64,000 nt of DNA from a bacterium (GCA_023664305.1 JAMPFT010000003.1:124001-188000); one strand, 5' to 3'. Positions 33,171 through 42,132 are shown, counted from the first letter of the stretch. Translations and numbers: made by a program. Notes: generated from the letters alone by a model not told the origin.

Positions 33171-34625
33171 CTACCTCTCTCCATACCCGCATTCTTTTAT
33201 CAGCGATTCCGCCTCAAATATACTGATATTCCGCTCTTCTGCAATACGGGAGAGATCGTCATATTCATACTTTCTGCGCTCCACATCATACCCGGAGGAT
33301 ACCTTACACCTGACGGGACCGTAGGGCGTATCCAGCGTTTCCATCCGGCGGTCCAGCACATAACGGCAAAGCTTATTCTCCCGGATGCCGATTGTTGTCG
33401 TGTTCCTGAAAACAGATTTGATTATCTTCTCCCTGTCGGTCTCACGGCACATTACATGAATGAGAATACCGGGCCTGGACTTCTTCATACCAATCGGAAC
33501 CGTATACACATCCAGCGCGCCGTCCTCAAAAAGCTGCTTCATGGCAAATCCGACGGCTTCCGCGGTCATATCGTCCACATTACAGCTCAGTTCGCATATT
33601 TCACTCTGTACGGCGTATGTTTCACCCCACATGGCACGGATACAGTTCGCCGCTTCAAAATCCTTTTTTCCCATTCCGTAGCCGATAGCTTTCGTTTTCA
33701 TGATCGGCATTTCGGCAAATCTGTCTGCAAAATGCTTCAGCAGCGCGGCCCCGGTAGGCGTACACAGTTCCCCTCGGATGCTTCCGCCGTAGATCGGTAC
33801 ATCCCGCAGAATATGCGCCGTCGCGGGAGCGGGAACCGGAAGAATACCGTGGGCGCAGCGAACCTGACCGCTTCCCACATGAATCGGGGATACCACTACC
33901 TCGTCCGGCGAGAGCCTGTCCATCAGCAGGCAGACCGCTGCGATATCCGCAACGGCATCCATCGTGCCGACCTCATGAAAATGTATTTCTGTCACCGGTT
34001 TGCCGTGAACCTTGCTTTCTGCCTCGGCGATAAGTCTGTAAACCGCCATCACGTCATCGCACACCTTTTGCGGCAGATTCAAATGATCCCTGACAATATG
34101 CTCAATATCGTGCAGGCCGCTGTGATGATGTGTGTGGTTGCCGTCTGTGTGGTCATGGTGGTGATTTGTGTCGTGGATGCAATCCTCGCTGCAACTGTAA
34201 TCATGGGGATGGGCGATCCCGTGGCTGTAATCCTCGCTGCCGTCGTGGTCATGGGAATGGTCCGTGTCGTGGCCGTGGTCTTCGCTGCTGTCGTGGTCAT
34301 GGGAATGGTCCATGTCATAGCCGTGGCCGTCGTGGTCATGGGAGTGATCCGTGTCGTGGCCGTGATCTTCGTGGCCGTCATGGTCATGATTACTGTGCGG
34401 ATATACGTCACAGCTCTCCTCTTCCTCGCCGTTTACCGTCACCGTAACATGCGTTCCCGTAATGCCGCACTTTTCGGAGGACTCCCTGGCAAAACGAACC
34501 GTTGGAATACCGAGAGCGTTTAACTCTTCTATAAACCGATCCGGATCCGGAATCAGCTCAAGCAGTGCTGCAGTGAGCATATCTCCCGCCGCACCCATGG
34601 AACAGTCAAGATAAAGTGTCTTCAA
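33171..34625 (-). CDS. larC: Nickel-pincer cofactor nickel-insertion protein LarC
   Basis: A 484-residue LarC, the CTP-dependent cyclometallase that inserts nickel into the pyridinium bis-thiocarboxylate precursor. The start MKTLYLDCSMGAAGDMLTAAL and the later HEVGTMDAVADIAAVCLLMD (about 219-238) are family signatures. Between them, residues about 78-170 form a very long His/Asp-rich segment with repeated DHSHDHD units, presumably a nickel store. The C-terminal domain (about 340-484) is joined in frame, unlike the frameshifted larC1/larC2 arrangement known from Lactobacillus. It starts 2 bases after the larB stop. Confidence 0.92.
   Translation of the reverse strand: MKTLYLDCSMGAAGDMLTAALLELIPDPDRFIEELNALGIPTVRFARESSEKCGITGTHVTVTVNGEEEESCDVYPHSNHDHDGHEDHGHDTDHSHDHDGHGYDMDHSHDHDSSEDHGHDTDHSHDHDGSEDYSHGIAHPHDYSCSEDCIHDTNHHHDHTDGNHTHHHSGLHDIEHIVRDHLNLPQKVCDDVMAVYRLIAEAESKVHGKPVTEIHFHEVGTMDAVADIAAVCLLMDRLSPDEVVVSPIHVGSGQVRCAHGILPVPAPATAHILRDVPIYGGSIRGELCTPTGAALLKHFADRFAEMPIMKTKAIGYGMGKKDFEAANCIRAMWGETYAVQSEICELSCNVDDMTAEAVGFAMKQLFEDGALDVYTVPIGMKKSRPGILIHVMCRETDREKIIKSVFRNTTTIGIRENKLCRYVLDRRMETLDTPYGPVRCKVSSGYDVERRKYEYDDLSRIAEERNISIFEAESLIKECGYGER
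34105..34400 (-). repeat. His/Asp-rich repeat segment of larC
   Basis: Imperfect in-frame repeats of about 45 bases encode DHGHDTDHSHDHDGHGYD-type units. The opposite strand shows a long open frame only because of this periodicity. Confidence 0.8.
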
Positions 34626-34627
34626 TT

Positions 34628-35431
34628 TTATACCTCCCTGCCCGCTTCCGTAAGCGCTGCTTCGCCGCCTGAAAGCTTTTTTGAAATATTCATATGATTG
34701 ATCCTGTCGGCAAGATATCCTGCTCCGAAGCCATTGTCAATATTGACTACCGAAACGCCGCTGGCACAGGAATTGAGCATTGACAGGAGCGCTGACAGTC
34801 CGTTAAACGACGCGCCGTAACCGACGCTGGTCGGAACCGCGATAACCGGACAGTCCGCAAGCCCTCCGATCACACTGGCCAACGCCCCCTCCATTCCGGC
34901 AATCGCAATGATAACGCTGGCGCTCATAATATCCTCGAGATGCGCAAGCGTCCGGTGCAGCCCCGCCACGCCGACATCGTACAGACGAACCACCTCGTTT
35001 CCCAATACGGCTGCCGTCAGCGCCGCCTCCTCCGCAACCGGAATATCGCTTGTTCCGCCTGTTGCGACAACGATTCTGCCGATCCCGTCCGGCTCCTGTA
35101 TCGGCCCTATGATACCGCACCGCGCATCCTTATGATAATTTATGGAATGCGCTTTCCCCACCGCTGCGGCCGCCTCTTCGGAAAGCCGGGTAATCAGAAT
35201 CGTGCTTTGTCCGTTTTTCAGCATGGTGTCAGCGATTCCGATTATCTGCTCCGGCGTCTTCCCAGCGCCGTAAATCACTTCCGCCGTACCCTGCCGCAGC
35301 TTACGGTGCATATCCACCTTGGCATATCCGATATCCTCAAAAGGCTTTACTTTCAGCTTTATCACCGCTTCTTCAACGGAAACGCTGCCGTTTTTTACCC
35401 CCTCCAGCAGCTTTCTGATATCATTGCTCAT
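34628..35431 (-). CDS. larB: Nickel-pincer cofactor biosynthesis protein LarB
   Basis: A 267-residue LarB, which carboxylates and hydrolyses nicotinic acid adenine dinucleotide to start nickel-pincer nucleotide synthesis. The C-terminal PurE-like half shows IVVATGGTSDIPVAEEAALTA (about 125-145), DVGVAGLHRTLAH, and VPTSVGYGASFNGLSALLSMLNSCASGVSVVNIDNGFGAG (about 206-245), all typical. The N-terminal half has PEQIIGIADTMLKNGQSTILITR. The ATG at 35429-35431 follows GAGGAAG; an earlier in-frame start is less family-like. It lies 94 bases after larE and 2 bases before larC. Confidence 0.92.
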   Translation of the reverse strand: MSNDIRKLLEGVKNGSVSVEEAVIKLKVKPFEDIGYAKVDMHRKLRQGTAEVIYGAGKTPEQIIGIADTMLKNGQSTILITRLSEEAAAAVGKAHSINYHKDARCGIIGPIQEPDGIGRIVVATGGTSDIPVAEEAALTAAVLGNEVVRLYDVGVAGLHRTLAHLEDIMSASVIIAIAGMEGALASVIGGLADCPVIAVPTSVGYGASFNGLSALLSMLNSCASGVSVVNIDNGFGAGYLADRINHMNISKKLSGGEAALTEAGREV

Positions 35432-35525
35432 TTTCTTCCTCATTTCTGCGCCGTATCTGCGCAATTTCCTCCCGTTTTCGGCCATGCTTCCGCCAACGTC
35501 ATCTGATTTTCTGTTTCGTCTCCTG

Positions 35526-36290
35526 TCAAATCAGTTTCTCCGTTCCGCCTCTCGCCTCCAGATCCAGAGATACCGTTTTATAATTTTCCTTAAGCCTGTT
35601 TAAAATATCCTTCCGATGCCTCCATAAAAGCTCTGTCTGTTCCTCCAATATCTGCAGCCTTGCATGGCCGCCCTGTGAACGAACGCGGAAGTCCGTAAAT
35701 CCCAGCGAAAACAGATAATTTTCCGCCGCCTCCACGGCTGACAGCTTCTGTTCGGTGATCTCCTCTCCGGCGGGAATCCTAGTGGCAAGACAGGCGTATG
35801 CCGGTTTATCCCATGTAAACAGCCCCGCTTCTTTGGATAACATACGAACCTGAAGCTTTGACAAACCGCATTCTCTCAGGGGAGACAACACGGAAAGCTC
35901 CTTCAGGGCACGCATACCCGGACGGTCCTTCGCGTCATCGGAGGCATTCGTTCCGTCAAGCAAAACCGTAAAGCCGTCTGCTGCCGCCGCCTCCGTGATC
36001 GCGCTGAAAATCACTTTCTTACAGTGATAGCAGCGATCCGGAGGATTTTCACTCACGCAGGGGGCCGCAAGCACGTCCGGACGAAGAATTTTCATCTCGA
36101 CGCCGAGTTCCCCGGAAAGCCGTAACGCATCCTTCCATTCAAATTCCGGCTGAAACGCTGATTTTACATAATAAGCTTTTACCTCCTTCGCATACTTTCG
36201 GGCCGCGTACAGCAAAAAAGCGGAATCTGCGCCGCCTGAAAAGGCGACTGCCGTTTTCGGATACTTTGAGAAAAAATCCTGCAGTGTCAT
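35526..36290 (-). CDS. larE: ATP-dependent sacrificial sulfurtransferase LarE
   Basis: A 254-residue PP-loop ATPase, LarE. The PP-loop is VAFSGGADSAFLL (about 18-30). DRCYHCKK (about 87-94) and DGTNASDDAKDRPGMRAL (about 114-131) are family motifs, and WDKPAYACLATRIP (about 160-173) holds the Cys that lines up with the sulfur donor of the Lactobacillus enzyme. It adenylates the LarB product and swaps carboxylate oxygens for sulfur. The ATG at 36288-36290 has AGGAGG before it. It is the first gene of the lar/importer group and follows tRNA-Arg and a hairpin. Confidence 0.92.
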   Translation of the reverse strand: MTLQDFFSKYPKTAVAFSGGADSAFLLYAARKYAKEVKAYYVKSAFQPEFEWKDALRLSGELGVEMKILRPDVLAAPCVSENPPDRCYHCKKVIFSAITEAAAADGFTVLLDGTNASDDAKDRPGMRALKELSVLSPLRECGLSKLQVRMLSKEAGLFTWDKPAYACLATRIPAGEEITEQKLSAVEAAENYLFSLGFTDFRVRSQGGHARLQILEEQTELLWRHRKDILNRLKENYKTVSLDLEARGGTEKLI

Positions 36291-36313
36291 TTCTGATGCC
36301 TCCTGAAATAAGG

Positions 36314-36346
36314 AAAGCATTGAAAATATTGAATTTTCAATGCTTT
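36314..36346 (-). terminator. Hairpin between tRNA-Arg and larE
   Basis: A perfect 13-bp stem, AAAGCATTGAAAA with its complement, over a 7-base loop, starting 4 bases after the tRNA. The minus-strand T-run after it is poor (TCCTTATTTC), so it may terminate the tRNA only partly and let larE be read through. Confidence 0.6.
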
Positions 36347-36350
36347 GCAG

Positions 36351-36423
36351 CGTTGGTGAGGTGACTCGAACACCCGATCTTCCGCTTAGGAGGCGGCTGC
36401 ACTATCCACTGTGCTACACCAAC
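36351..36423 (-). tRNA. tRNA-Arg (anticodon CCT)
   Basis: A 73-base cloverleaf on the minus strand: acceptor GTTGGTG/CACCAAC, D arm GCAC...GTGC, anticodon loop CTCCTAA with anticodon CCT reading AGG, and T loop GTTCGAGTC. The first anticodon-stem pair is a mismatch. CCA is not encoded. Confidence 0.93.
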
Positions 36424-36509
36424 TTATATGAAAAATCCGCCATCCGACAGATGATTCACCTTATAATTAGCAATGCAAAATCTGCCAAAGGGCAGGCAGT
36501 CCGGCAAAA

Positions 36510-37412
36510 TCAGAGAACAAAGTCCTGCGGGAAATTAATATGTCCCTGCAGCCAGATGACTCCTTTGAATCTCCTGCCGACCTGAGGTTCCCCGAATAAG
36601 TCTATTATATTAATTGAAACGTCAAATGTCAATTCATTACAGCAAATTGTGAGGACATAAATTTTTTCTCCGGTCAGACGGTTTGTGACCGTGCGCATTC
36701 TGATGATCTCGCCCAAAACGGAATACTGGTCGCATTCGACGCCGTAAGGCATAAAATAAGTGTCTACAAGACTGAAAATATCTTCCTTCAGTATTTTTCT
36801 TGAGATCGTCGTGTACATATCCATGTCTTCCAGCGTCAACGTCTCTATTGCATCCTCGTCGCCCTTTCTGGCGGCTGCAATCAGGTTATTTCTTGCGATG
36901 GAAGCCTGCTTAACACGCTGTATCTGCTCTTCGTCCTTCCGGATCGGCAGCATGACGGACGCGCTGACGGACAGCGCCGACAAGGTCAGCGTCGTACCCC
37001 GGATCGGCAGCTGCCCGGTAGCCTGCGCCTTGATATAGGGAATCCTGTTTTTCAGATAAAAAATCAGAGATATCCCGACATTAACGTCGTCACAGACCCC
37101 CGCGTAAGATTCTTTGTCCGCGTGGCGCTCTACCGACACATCCTCGCAGGAGGTAACACCGCTTCCGTCCAGATAGGGATAATAATACTCATATGTGAAT
37201 TTTTCCGCATCGTCAAACTCACCGCAGACGGCAATCCCCATATTATCGGCAAAATTTTTACAAAATTCGCCTATCAGAGTATCCTCCTGGTTTGTTGTAA
37301 TCGCCCGTCTGTCCGAATTTAACACAACCTCCGTCAAAAGCTCCTGAAGCTTCTTTCGGCTTTCAAATGTGCTGAATCCGATCGCTCTCATATATTTATG
37401 CAAAAATTTCAC
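36510..37412 (-). CDS. Conserved hypothetical protein (DUF3881-like)
   Basis: A 300-residue soluble protein with no membrane segment. The start MKFLHKYMRAIGFSTFESRKKLQELL and the final VGRRFKGVIWLQGHINFP fit the DUF3881 family known from Lachnospiraceae, though this is from memory of the family and not a search. The middle contains FYLKNRIPYIKAQATG and a helical stretch with many charged residues. Function unknown. It lies upstream of tRNA-Arg with an 86-bp gap and is probably transcribed alone. Confidence 0.7.
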   Translation of the reverse strand: MKFLHKYMRAIGFSTFESRKKLQELLTEVVLNSDRRAITTNQEDTLIGEFCKNFADNMGIAVCGEFDDAEKFTYEYYYPYLDGSGVTSCEDVSVERHADKESYAGVCDDVNVGISLIFYLKNRIPYIKAQATGQLPIRGTTLTLSALSVSASVMLPIRKDEEQIQRVKQASIARNNLIAAARKGDEDAIETLTLEDMDMYTTISRKILKEDIFSLVDTYFMPYGVECDQYSVLGEIIRMRTVTNRLTGEKIYVLTICCNELTFDVSINIIDLFGEPQVGRRFKGVIWLQGHINFPQDFVL

Positions 37413-37515
37413 CTTCTTTCTTTAAAACAGTTGATTCTATTGTAAATCATTCCCCGATTCTCTATGCAAATTAATTTGACACCTTCCGACTTTAAAAAGC
37501 ATTCCTTCGTGACAC

Positions 37516-37566
37516 AAAGCCAGTAAACTGGCTTTTGCTGCGACAGAACTTCCCATAGAATAAAAA
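37516..37566 (+). repeat. Hairpin plus conserved box, copy 2
   Basis: Stem AAAGCCAGT/ACTGGCTTT (37516-37535) followed by TGCTGCGACAGAACTTCCCA and TAGAATAAAAA. The hairpin differs in sequence from copy 1 while the box is conserved. It lies between two minus-strand genes. Confidence 0.6.
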
Positions 37567-37589
37567 TCTTCTCAAACGGCTTGAAACGT

Positions 37590-38309
37590 TCAGGTGTAAT
37601 CTATCACCTTTTTATCAAGCTCCTCTACGTTTACATAGTATTTACCGTAATCGTTTTCATCTACCCTTACTTCTATACTGCTGCCCGGAGGAAGCAAGGA
37701 AGAAGGATCAAACCAGATATTTTCACTTTTAAACCGGTAAGTAATATCCTTATAATCGTCTCTGTAGGTGCAGTAGATCACATACGGGTGAGAACCGTTT
37801 ACACTGTACCGTTCATTATACGCAATCTGTTCCACAACCGCGTAGAGAAGTCTTCCCTCTGTCTTCAGCTTTTTCCTGCGGAGTTTTCTGACGGCAGAAA
37901 AAATTACAATTCCGCCGCCTATCCCTGCAAAAACCGGTCCTATGATCAGGAATACAATCGGTCCGACATAGAGCATGGAAGCGACTCTGACCTTTCCGGG
38001 ATGCTCCGGATCACAGTACAGGGTAATCTCCTGTCCCTCGTACATACTGCTGCTATAGGAATTGACCGGTATGTTCTCATAGCTTTTTCCTTCATACTGA
38101 TAAGATACATCTACATTATAATGATAATCTTCGTCAGAGTCCCTGTAGCGGGAAATTTCGGAGATGATACCCGGAATTTCCACCGCCGTCTTAGCGAACC
38201 GGATACCGGAAAACAGCCAAAGCAGCCCCGCCGCTATCAGAACGGTTCCCACTGCCATAAAGACCGATATGAAAATACGATAGATTCCGTTTACCTTTTT
38301 ACGGGACAT
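37590..38309 (-). CDS. DUF3592 membrane protein
   Basis: A 239-residue protein with two helices (about 11-33 and 103-130) bracketing an outer segment with VSYQYEGKSYENIPV and GQEITLYCDPEHPGKV, the DUF3592 pattern. A cytoplasmic or surface C-terminal region (about 140-239) is hydrophilic. It overlaps the serS end by 19 bases, so it is likely translated with it. No function is known. Confidence 0.75.
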   Translation of the reverse strand: MSRKKVNGIYRIFISVFMAVGTVLIAAGLLWLFSGIRFAKTAVEIPGIISEISRYRDSDEDYHYNVDVSYQYEGKSYENIPVNSYSSSMYEGQEITLYCDPEHPGKVRVASMLYVGPIVFLIIGPVFAGIGGGIVIFSAVRKLRRKKLKTEGRLLYAVVEQIAYNERYSVNGSHPYVIYCTYRDDYKDITYRFKSENIWFDPSSLLPPGSSIEVRVDENDYGKYYVNVEELDKKVIDYT

Positions 38310-39580
38310 ACCTTTTCTTTTCCTCCCATATACGGGCGCAGCGCTTCCGGAATATTAATTGTTCCGTCCGCGTTTACATTATTTTCAAGAAATGCGATCA
38401 GTCCTCTGGGAGACGCAAGCACCGTATTATTTAAGGTATGCACATAGTAAGTACCGTTTTCTCCTTTTGTGCGGATACCGAGACGTCTTGCCTGTGCGTC
38501 GCCAAGCGTGGAACAGGAGCCAACCTCAAAATATTTCTTTTGTCTGGGACTCCACGCCTCCACATCGCAGGATTTCACCTTGAGATCCGCCAGGTCGCCG
38601 CTGCAGCACTCCAGAGTGCGGACGGGAATATCCAGACTTCTGAAAAATTCCACGGTATAGGACCACATTTTGTCATACCACTCCATGGAATCCTCCGGCT
38701 TACAGAGAACCACCATTTCCTGCTTTTCAAACTGATGAACGCGGTAAACTCCTCTTTCCTCGATTCCGTGCGATCCCACTTCCTTTCTGAAGCAGGGCGA
38801 ATAGGAAGTCAGGGTAATGGGAAGCTGCGCCTCCTGCACCATCTCCCCCTTAAACTTTCCGATCATGGAATGCTCGGACGTTCCGATCAGGTAAAGATCT
38901 TCTCCCTCTATCTTATACATCATGGCTTCCATCTCGGCAAAGCTCATCACGCCGTTTACCACGCTGCTGCGAATCATAAACGGAGGAATACAGTAAATAA
39001 AGCCCTTTCCGATCATAAAATCTCTCGCATAGCTGATCATGGCCGAATGAATCCTGGCAGCGTCTCCCATGAGATAATAAAAACCGTTTCCGCTGGTACG
39101 CCCCGCCGCGTCCTTGTCAAGTCCGCTGATACTGTCTAATATGTCCGCGTGGTACGGCACTTCAAAATCCGGCACAACAGGCTCTCCGTACTTTTGAATT
39201 TCCACATTTTCACTGTCATCTTTTCCGATGGGAACGGAAGGGTCGATGATATTGGGAATTACCATCATGATCTTAGTGATCTTTTCCTGAAGCTGTGCCT
39301 CAAGCGCTTCAAGCTCCACAAGCCGCTTCGCTCCTGCGGCGACCTCCGCCTTTTTTGCCTCCGCTTCCTCCTTTTTACCCTGTGCCATCAGTCCTCCGAT
39401 TTCCTTGGAAATCCTGTTTCTCGCGGCACGCAGCTCGTCTCCCTCCTGCTTCGCTTTTCTGTTCTCTGCATCCAGTCGGATTACTTCATCTACCATAGGA
39501 AGCTTTGCGTCCTGAAATTTTTTTCTGATATTTTCTTTTACAATCTCCGGATTTTCCCTTAAAAATTTAATATCGATCAT
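38291..39580 (-). CDS. serS: Seryl-tRNA synthetase
   Basis: A 429-residue class II synthetase. The N-terminal coiled-coil arm (about 30-100) is followed by the catalytic domain with motif 2 around RKEVGSHGIEERGVYRVHQFEKQEMVVL (about 267-294) and motif 3 near VLASPRGLIAFLEN (about 390-403), where the motif-3 Arg is retained but the preceding segment differs from the common GSGLAVGRT form. It charges tRNA-Ser with serine. The ATG at 39578-39580 follows GAGGGAAAG. No T-box leader is visible in the 112 bases upstream. Confidence 0.95.
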   Translation of the reverse strand: MIDIKFLRENPEIVKENIRKKFQDAKLPMVDEVIRLDAENRKAKQEGDELRAARNRISKEIGGLMAQGKKEEAEAKKAEVAAGAKRLVELEALEAQLQEKITKIMMVIPNIIDPSVPIGKDDSENVEIQKYGEPVVPDFEVPYHADILDSISGLDKDAAGRTSGNGFYYLMGDAARIHSAMISYARDFMIGKGFIYCIPPFMIRSSVVNGVMSFAEMEAMMYKIEGEDLYLIGTSEHSMIGKFKGEMVQEAQLPITLTSYSPCFRKEVGSHGIEERGVYRVHQFEKQEMVVLCKPEDSMEWYDKMWSYTVEFFRSLDIPVRTLECCSGDLADLKVKSCDVEAWSPRQKKYFEVGSCSTLGDAQARRLGIRTKGENGTYYVHTLNNTVLASPRGLIAFLENNVNADGTINIPEALRPYMGGKEKVCPVKR

Positions 39581-39692
39581 CTTTCCCTCGTTTCTGCGCC
39601 GCTCTTTTGGTTCTTTTTCTACACATTCGAATAAATTCATTTCCATGATAAAAACGGTCTGCAAAACAGCGCGGATACAGTCCGTATATCAA

Positions 39693-40211
39693 TTATACCC
39701 CCATAGCGATTGCCAGCGCTTCCGCCTCTTCCGCTCCCAGGGAGATCGAACACGTTCCGTTCTTGATTTCCTTCGTGTAAGAATAGCATCCGTCCGTGCT
39801 GTGTACGGAATTAATAATAAATCCGTTATTATTTTCATCCAGCAGCGCAAGGCTGAAGCTCAACTGCCCGCCCATCTGGTTAAAAGCGTCATATTTGACG
39901 ATTCCCATCTTCTGATAAGCCGTCTCCAGCTGCTTATACAAATTGCGGATGTCCTTCTTATTTTTTTCGGTTGAGCTCTTTAAAAATCTGTTATCCTCAC
40001 ATAATCCGATAATTTCCTGTTCAAGACTCATCCCGTCTTTCCCGATCAAAAATTTATCCAAACGCTTTTTCAGTCTGCCGCTCTTACCGATCTGTACCGA
40101 CAACAATATAATGATTACCAGCATAAGTACAATCATGATTCCTATTGCAATCAATAAATATCCCCAGTTAAGAAAGCCCAGACCTATCTGATTTAAAAAT
40201 GTACTGTTCAT
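39693..40211 (-). CDS. DUF4446 membrane-anchored protein
   Basis: A 172-residue protein with one N-terminal helix (about 17-42), then a short coiled coil and a beta-rich C-terminus containing YDAFNQMGGQLSFSLALLDENNNGFIINSVHSTDGCYSYTKEI, the DUF4446 signature. It is commonly found beside parB in Clostridia. AGGAG precedes the ATG. Function unknown. Confidence 0.85.
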   Translation of the reverse strand: MNSTFLNQIGLGFLNWGYLLIAIGIMIVLMLVIIILLSVQIGKSGRLKKRLDKFLIGKDGMSLEQEIIGLCEDNRFLKSSTEKNKKDIRNLYKQLETAYQKMGIVKYDAFNQMGGQLSFSLALLDENNNGFIINSVHSTDGCYSYTKEIKNGTCSISLGAEEAEALAIAMGV

Positions 40212-40248
40212 AATTCTCCTTCGTAATATTCTTCTCCTGTAACCGTCG

Positions 40249-41148
40249 TTAATTATTTTTACCCATTAATTCCATTAATCTGTCAAGATCCTCATGATTA
40301 TAAAATTCTATCTCTATTTTTCCTGCGCCTTCCCCTTTCGACGTTACGGTAACCTTTGTGCTCAAGCGCTGCTTTAATTTTTCTTCTATATTTAGGTAAA
40401 TTGCTTCCATTGTCTCGTCACTCTGCACTTTTTTTGCAGGCTTTGCAGGCTTACCCAGATTTTTGACCAGCTTCTCCACATCTCTCACGCTGAGCTTTTC
40501 GTCAAAGATTCTCTGCGCAATATTATACTGCTCTTCCGGATCCTCAATTGCAAGGAGCGCACGGGCATGTCCGGTACTGATCATATCGTCGATCAGCATC
40601 TGCTGTACCTCATTGCTGAGCTTTAAAAGACGCATGGAATTTGTCACCGCTGTCCGGCTTTTGGAAACTCTCTCCGCAACCTCGTCCTGCTTCAGATTAA
40701 ACTCTTCTAAGAGACGTTTATACGCCTGAGCCTCCTCGATCGGATTTAAATCTTCCCGCTGGATATTTTCTATCAGGGAAATTTCCATGATCTCCCGATC
40801 CGAGTAATCCCGAACAATCACAGGAATTTCCTTGAGCCCGGCCATCTTGGCGGCACGCCATCTTCTCTCTCCGGCAATGATTTCATAATGATCTTTTCTG
40901 TCCTGTACAAGAATCGGCTGTATCAAACCAAACTGCTTAATGGAGTCTGACAGCTCCTGCAGGGCATCCTCGTCGAAATTTTTCCGGGGCTGCTTTCTGT
41001 TAGGCTCAACCGCCGTTATTTTTACAACGGTTTCCTGCCCTCCTTTTTCCTCTTTTACAGCTTCTTTTGTCTCTCTTTTTACTTTTGCTTCGCCTACCGC
41101 GTTGGGTATTAACGAATCGAGTCCTTTTCCTAATCCTCTAACTGCCAT
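40249..41148 (-). CDS. parB: Chromosome partitioning protein ParB
   Basis: A 299-residue ParB/Spo0J. The N-terminal nuclease-fold region contains ENIQREDLNPIEEAQAYKRLL and the CTP-binding motif GERRWRAAKMAGL (about 87-99); the central HTH is around QDEVAERVSKSRTAVTNSMRLLKL (about 150-173). The C-terminal dimer domain is short. It binds parS sites (two lie about 1.0-1.1 kb upstream) and slides as a CTP clamp to organise the origin region. It begins 24 bases after parA with GAGGGG before the ATG. Confidence 0.95.
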   Translation of the reverse strand: MAVRGLGKGLDSLIPNAVGEAKVKRETKEAVKEEKGGQETVVKITAVEPNRKQPRKNFDEDALQELSDSIKQFGLIQPILVQDRKDHYEIIAGERRWRAAKMAGLKEIPVIVRDYSDREIMEISLIENIQREDLNPIEEAQAYKRLLEEFNLKQDEVAERVSKSRTAVTNSMRLLKLSNEVQQMLIDDMISTGHARALLAIEDPEEQYNIAQRIFDEKLSVRDVEKLVKNLGKPAKPAKKVQSDETMEAIYLNIEEKLKQRLSTKVTVTSKGEGAGKIEIEFYNHEDLDRLMELMGKNN

Positions 41149-41172
41149 ATATTCACCCCTCTTTTCTATCGG

Positions 41173-41934
41173 TTATTCATTTTCAATAATTTCCTCCGCC
41201 AGCGCCACATAAGCTTCCGCGCCTGCGGATTTCATATCATACTTATTAATCGGCATACCGTAGCTCGGCGCCTCGGCAAGCCTGATATTTCTGGGAATCA
41301 AAGTTTTGAAAACTTTCTGCTTTAAATTTGCCTTTACATTCTCTACTACCTGTAAGGAAAGATTTGTCCGGGAATCATACATGGTAAATACGACACCTTC
41401 CATCCGCAGCTCCGGATTCAGTCTCTCTTTTACCAGATTTATCGTATGAATCAGCTGACTCAGTCCTTCCAACGCGTAATACTCACACTGGATCGGAACC
41501 AGAACGCTGTCCGCCGTAGTCATGGAATTAATCGTCAGCATGTTCAAAGAAGGAGGACAGTCAATGATAATATAGTCAAAATCCTCTTTTACATAATCCA
41601 CTTCATTTTTTAATATGTACTCTTTTCTGTCTATACCGATCAGCTCAATCTCCGCCGCCGCCAGATTTACATTGGCCGGAAGAAGAGAAACATTCTCAAC
41701 CACGTCTTTGATAATACAATCTCTGATGGAGCATTCTCCTAAAATTAACTCATATATTGTATTTTCCAAATCATTCTTGTCTATACCGTATCCGCTGGTA
41801 GTGTTACCCTGCGGATCCGTATCTATTACAAGCACCTTTTTCCCTTTTTCGGCAAGACACGCGGAGAGATTTATTGAAGTGGTCGTCTTTCCAACGCCGC
41901 CCTTTTGATTTGCTATTGCGATTATTTTTCCCAT
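41173..41934 (-). CDS. parA: Chromosome partitioning ATPase ParA (Soj)
   Basis: A 253-residue ParA/Soj ATPase with the deviant Walker A KGGVGKTTTS (about 10-19), Walker A' VIDTDPQGN (about 36-44) and Walker B IIIDCPPSL (about 121). It works with ParB to move the origin and regulates DnaA in Bacillus. It starts behind AAGGG. An extended -10 (TATAAT with TG) at 41966-41974 is a likely promoter. Confidence 0.95.
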   Translation of the reverse strand: MGKIIAIANQKGGVGKTTTSINLSACLAEKGKKVLVIDTDPQGNTTSGYGIDKNDLENTIYELILGECSIRDCIIKDVVENVSLLPANVNLAAAEIELIGIDRKEYILKNEVDYVKEDFDYIIIDCPPSLNMLTINSMTTADSVLVPIQCEYYALEGLSQLIHTINLVKERLNPELRMEGVVFTMYDSRTNLSLQVVENVKANLKQKVFKTLIPRNIRLAEAPSYGMPINKYDMKSAGAEAYVALAEEIIENE

Positions 41935-41965
41935 ATATTTTTCCCTTCTTTCGTTTTGCTTTTCA

Positions 41966-41974
41966 ATTATAGCA
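41966..41974 (-). promoter_or_regulatory. Extended -10 promoter of parA
   Basis: Minus-strand TGCTATAAT, with no good -35; about 30 bases upstream of the parA start. Confidence 0.5.
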
Positions 41975-42132
41975 CTAATCCGTTTATATATCTACATGAA
42001 ACTTCTTCAAATTCTTTTTCAAAAATTTACTTTTTCTGTTGTTTTTGCTGTTTATCCGTGCGATTATGTATTGCAGACCCGCAACCACAATATATAGTTT
42101 ACCAATCTCCTTTGATTGTTTCTTTAAAAAAA

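Noticed and set aside
33456-34523. 355-residue open frame opposite larC
   Set aside because: It exists only because of the periodic His codons of larC; it has no ribosome site and a Val/Met-rich nonsense composition.
33171-34625. Programmed frameshift in larC
   Set aside because: One uninterrupted frame covers both halves.
36351-36423. tRNA as an integration site of a mobile element
   Set aside because: No integrase and no duplicated tRNA 3' end nearby.
39581-39692. T-box leader of serS
   Set aside because: The T-box sequence GGTGGTACCGCG and specifier stem are absent in the 112-base gap.
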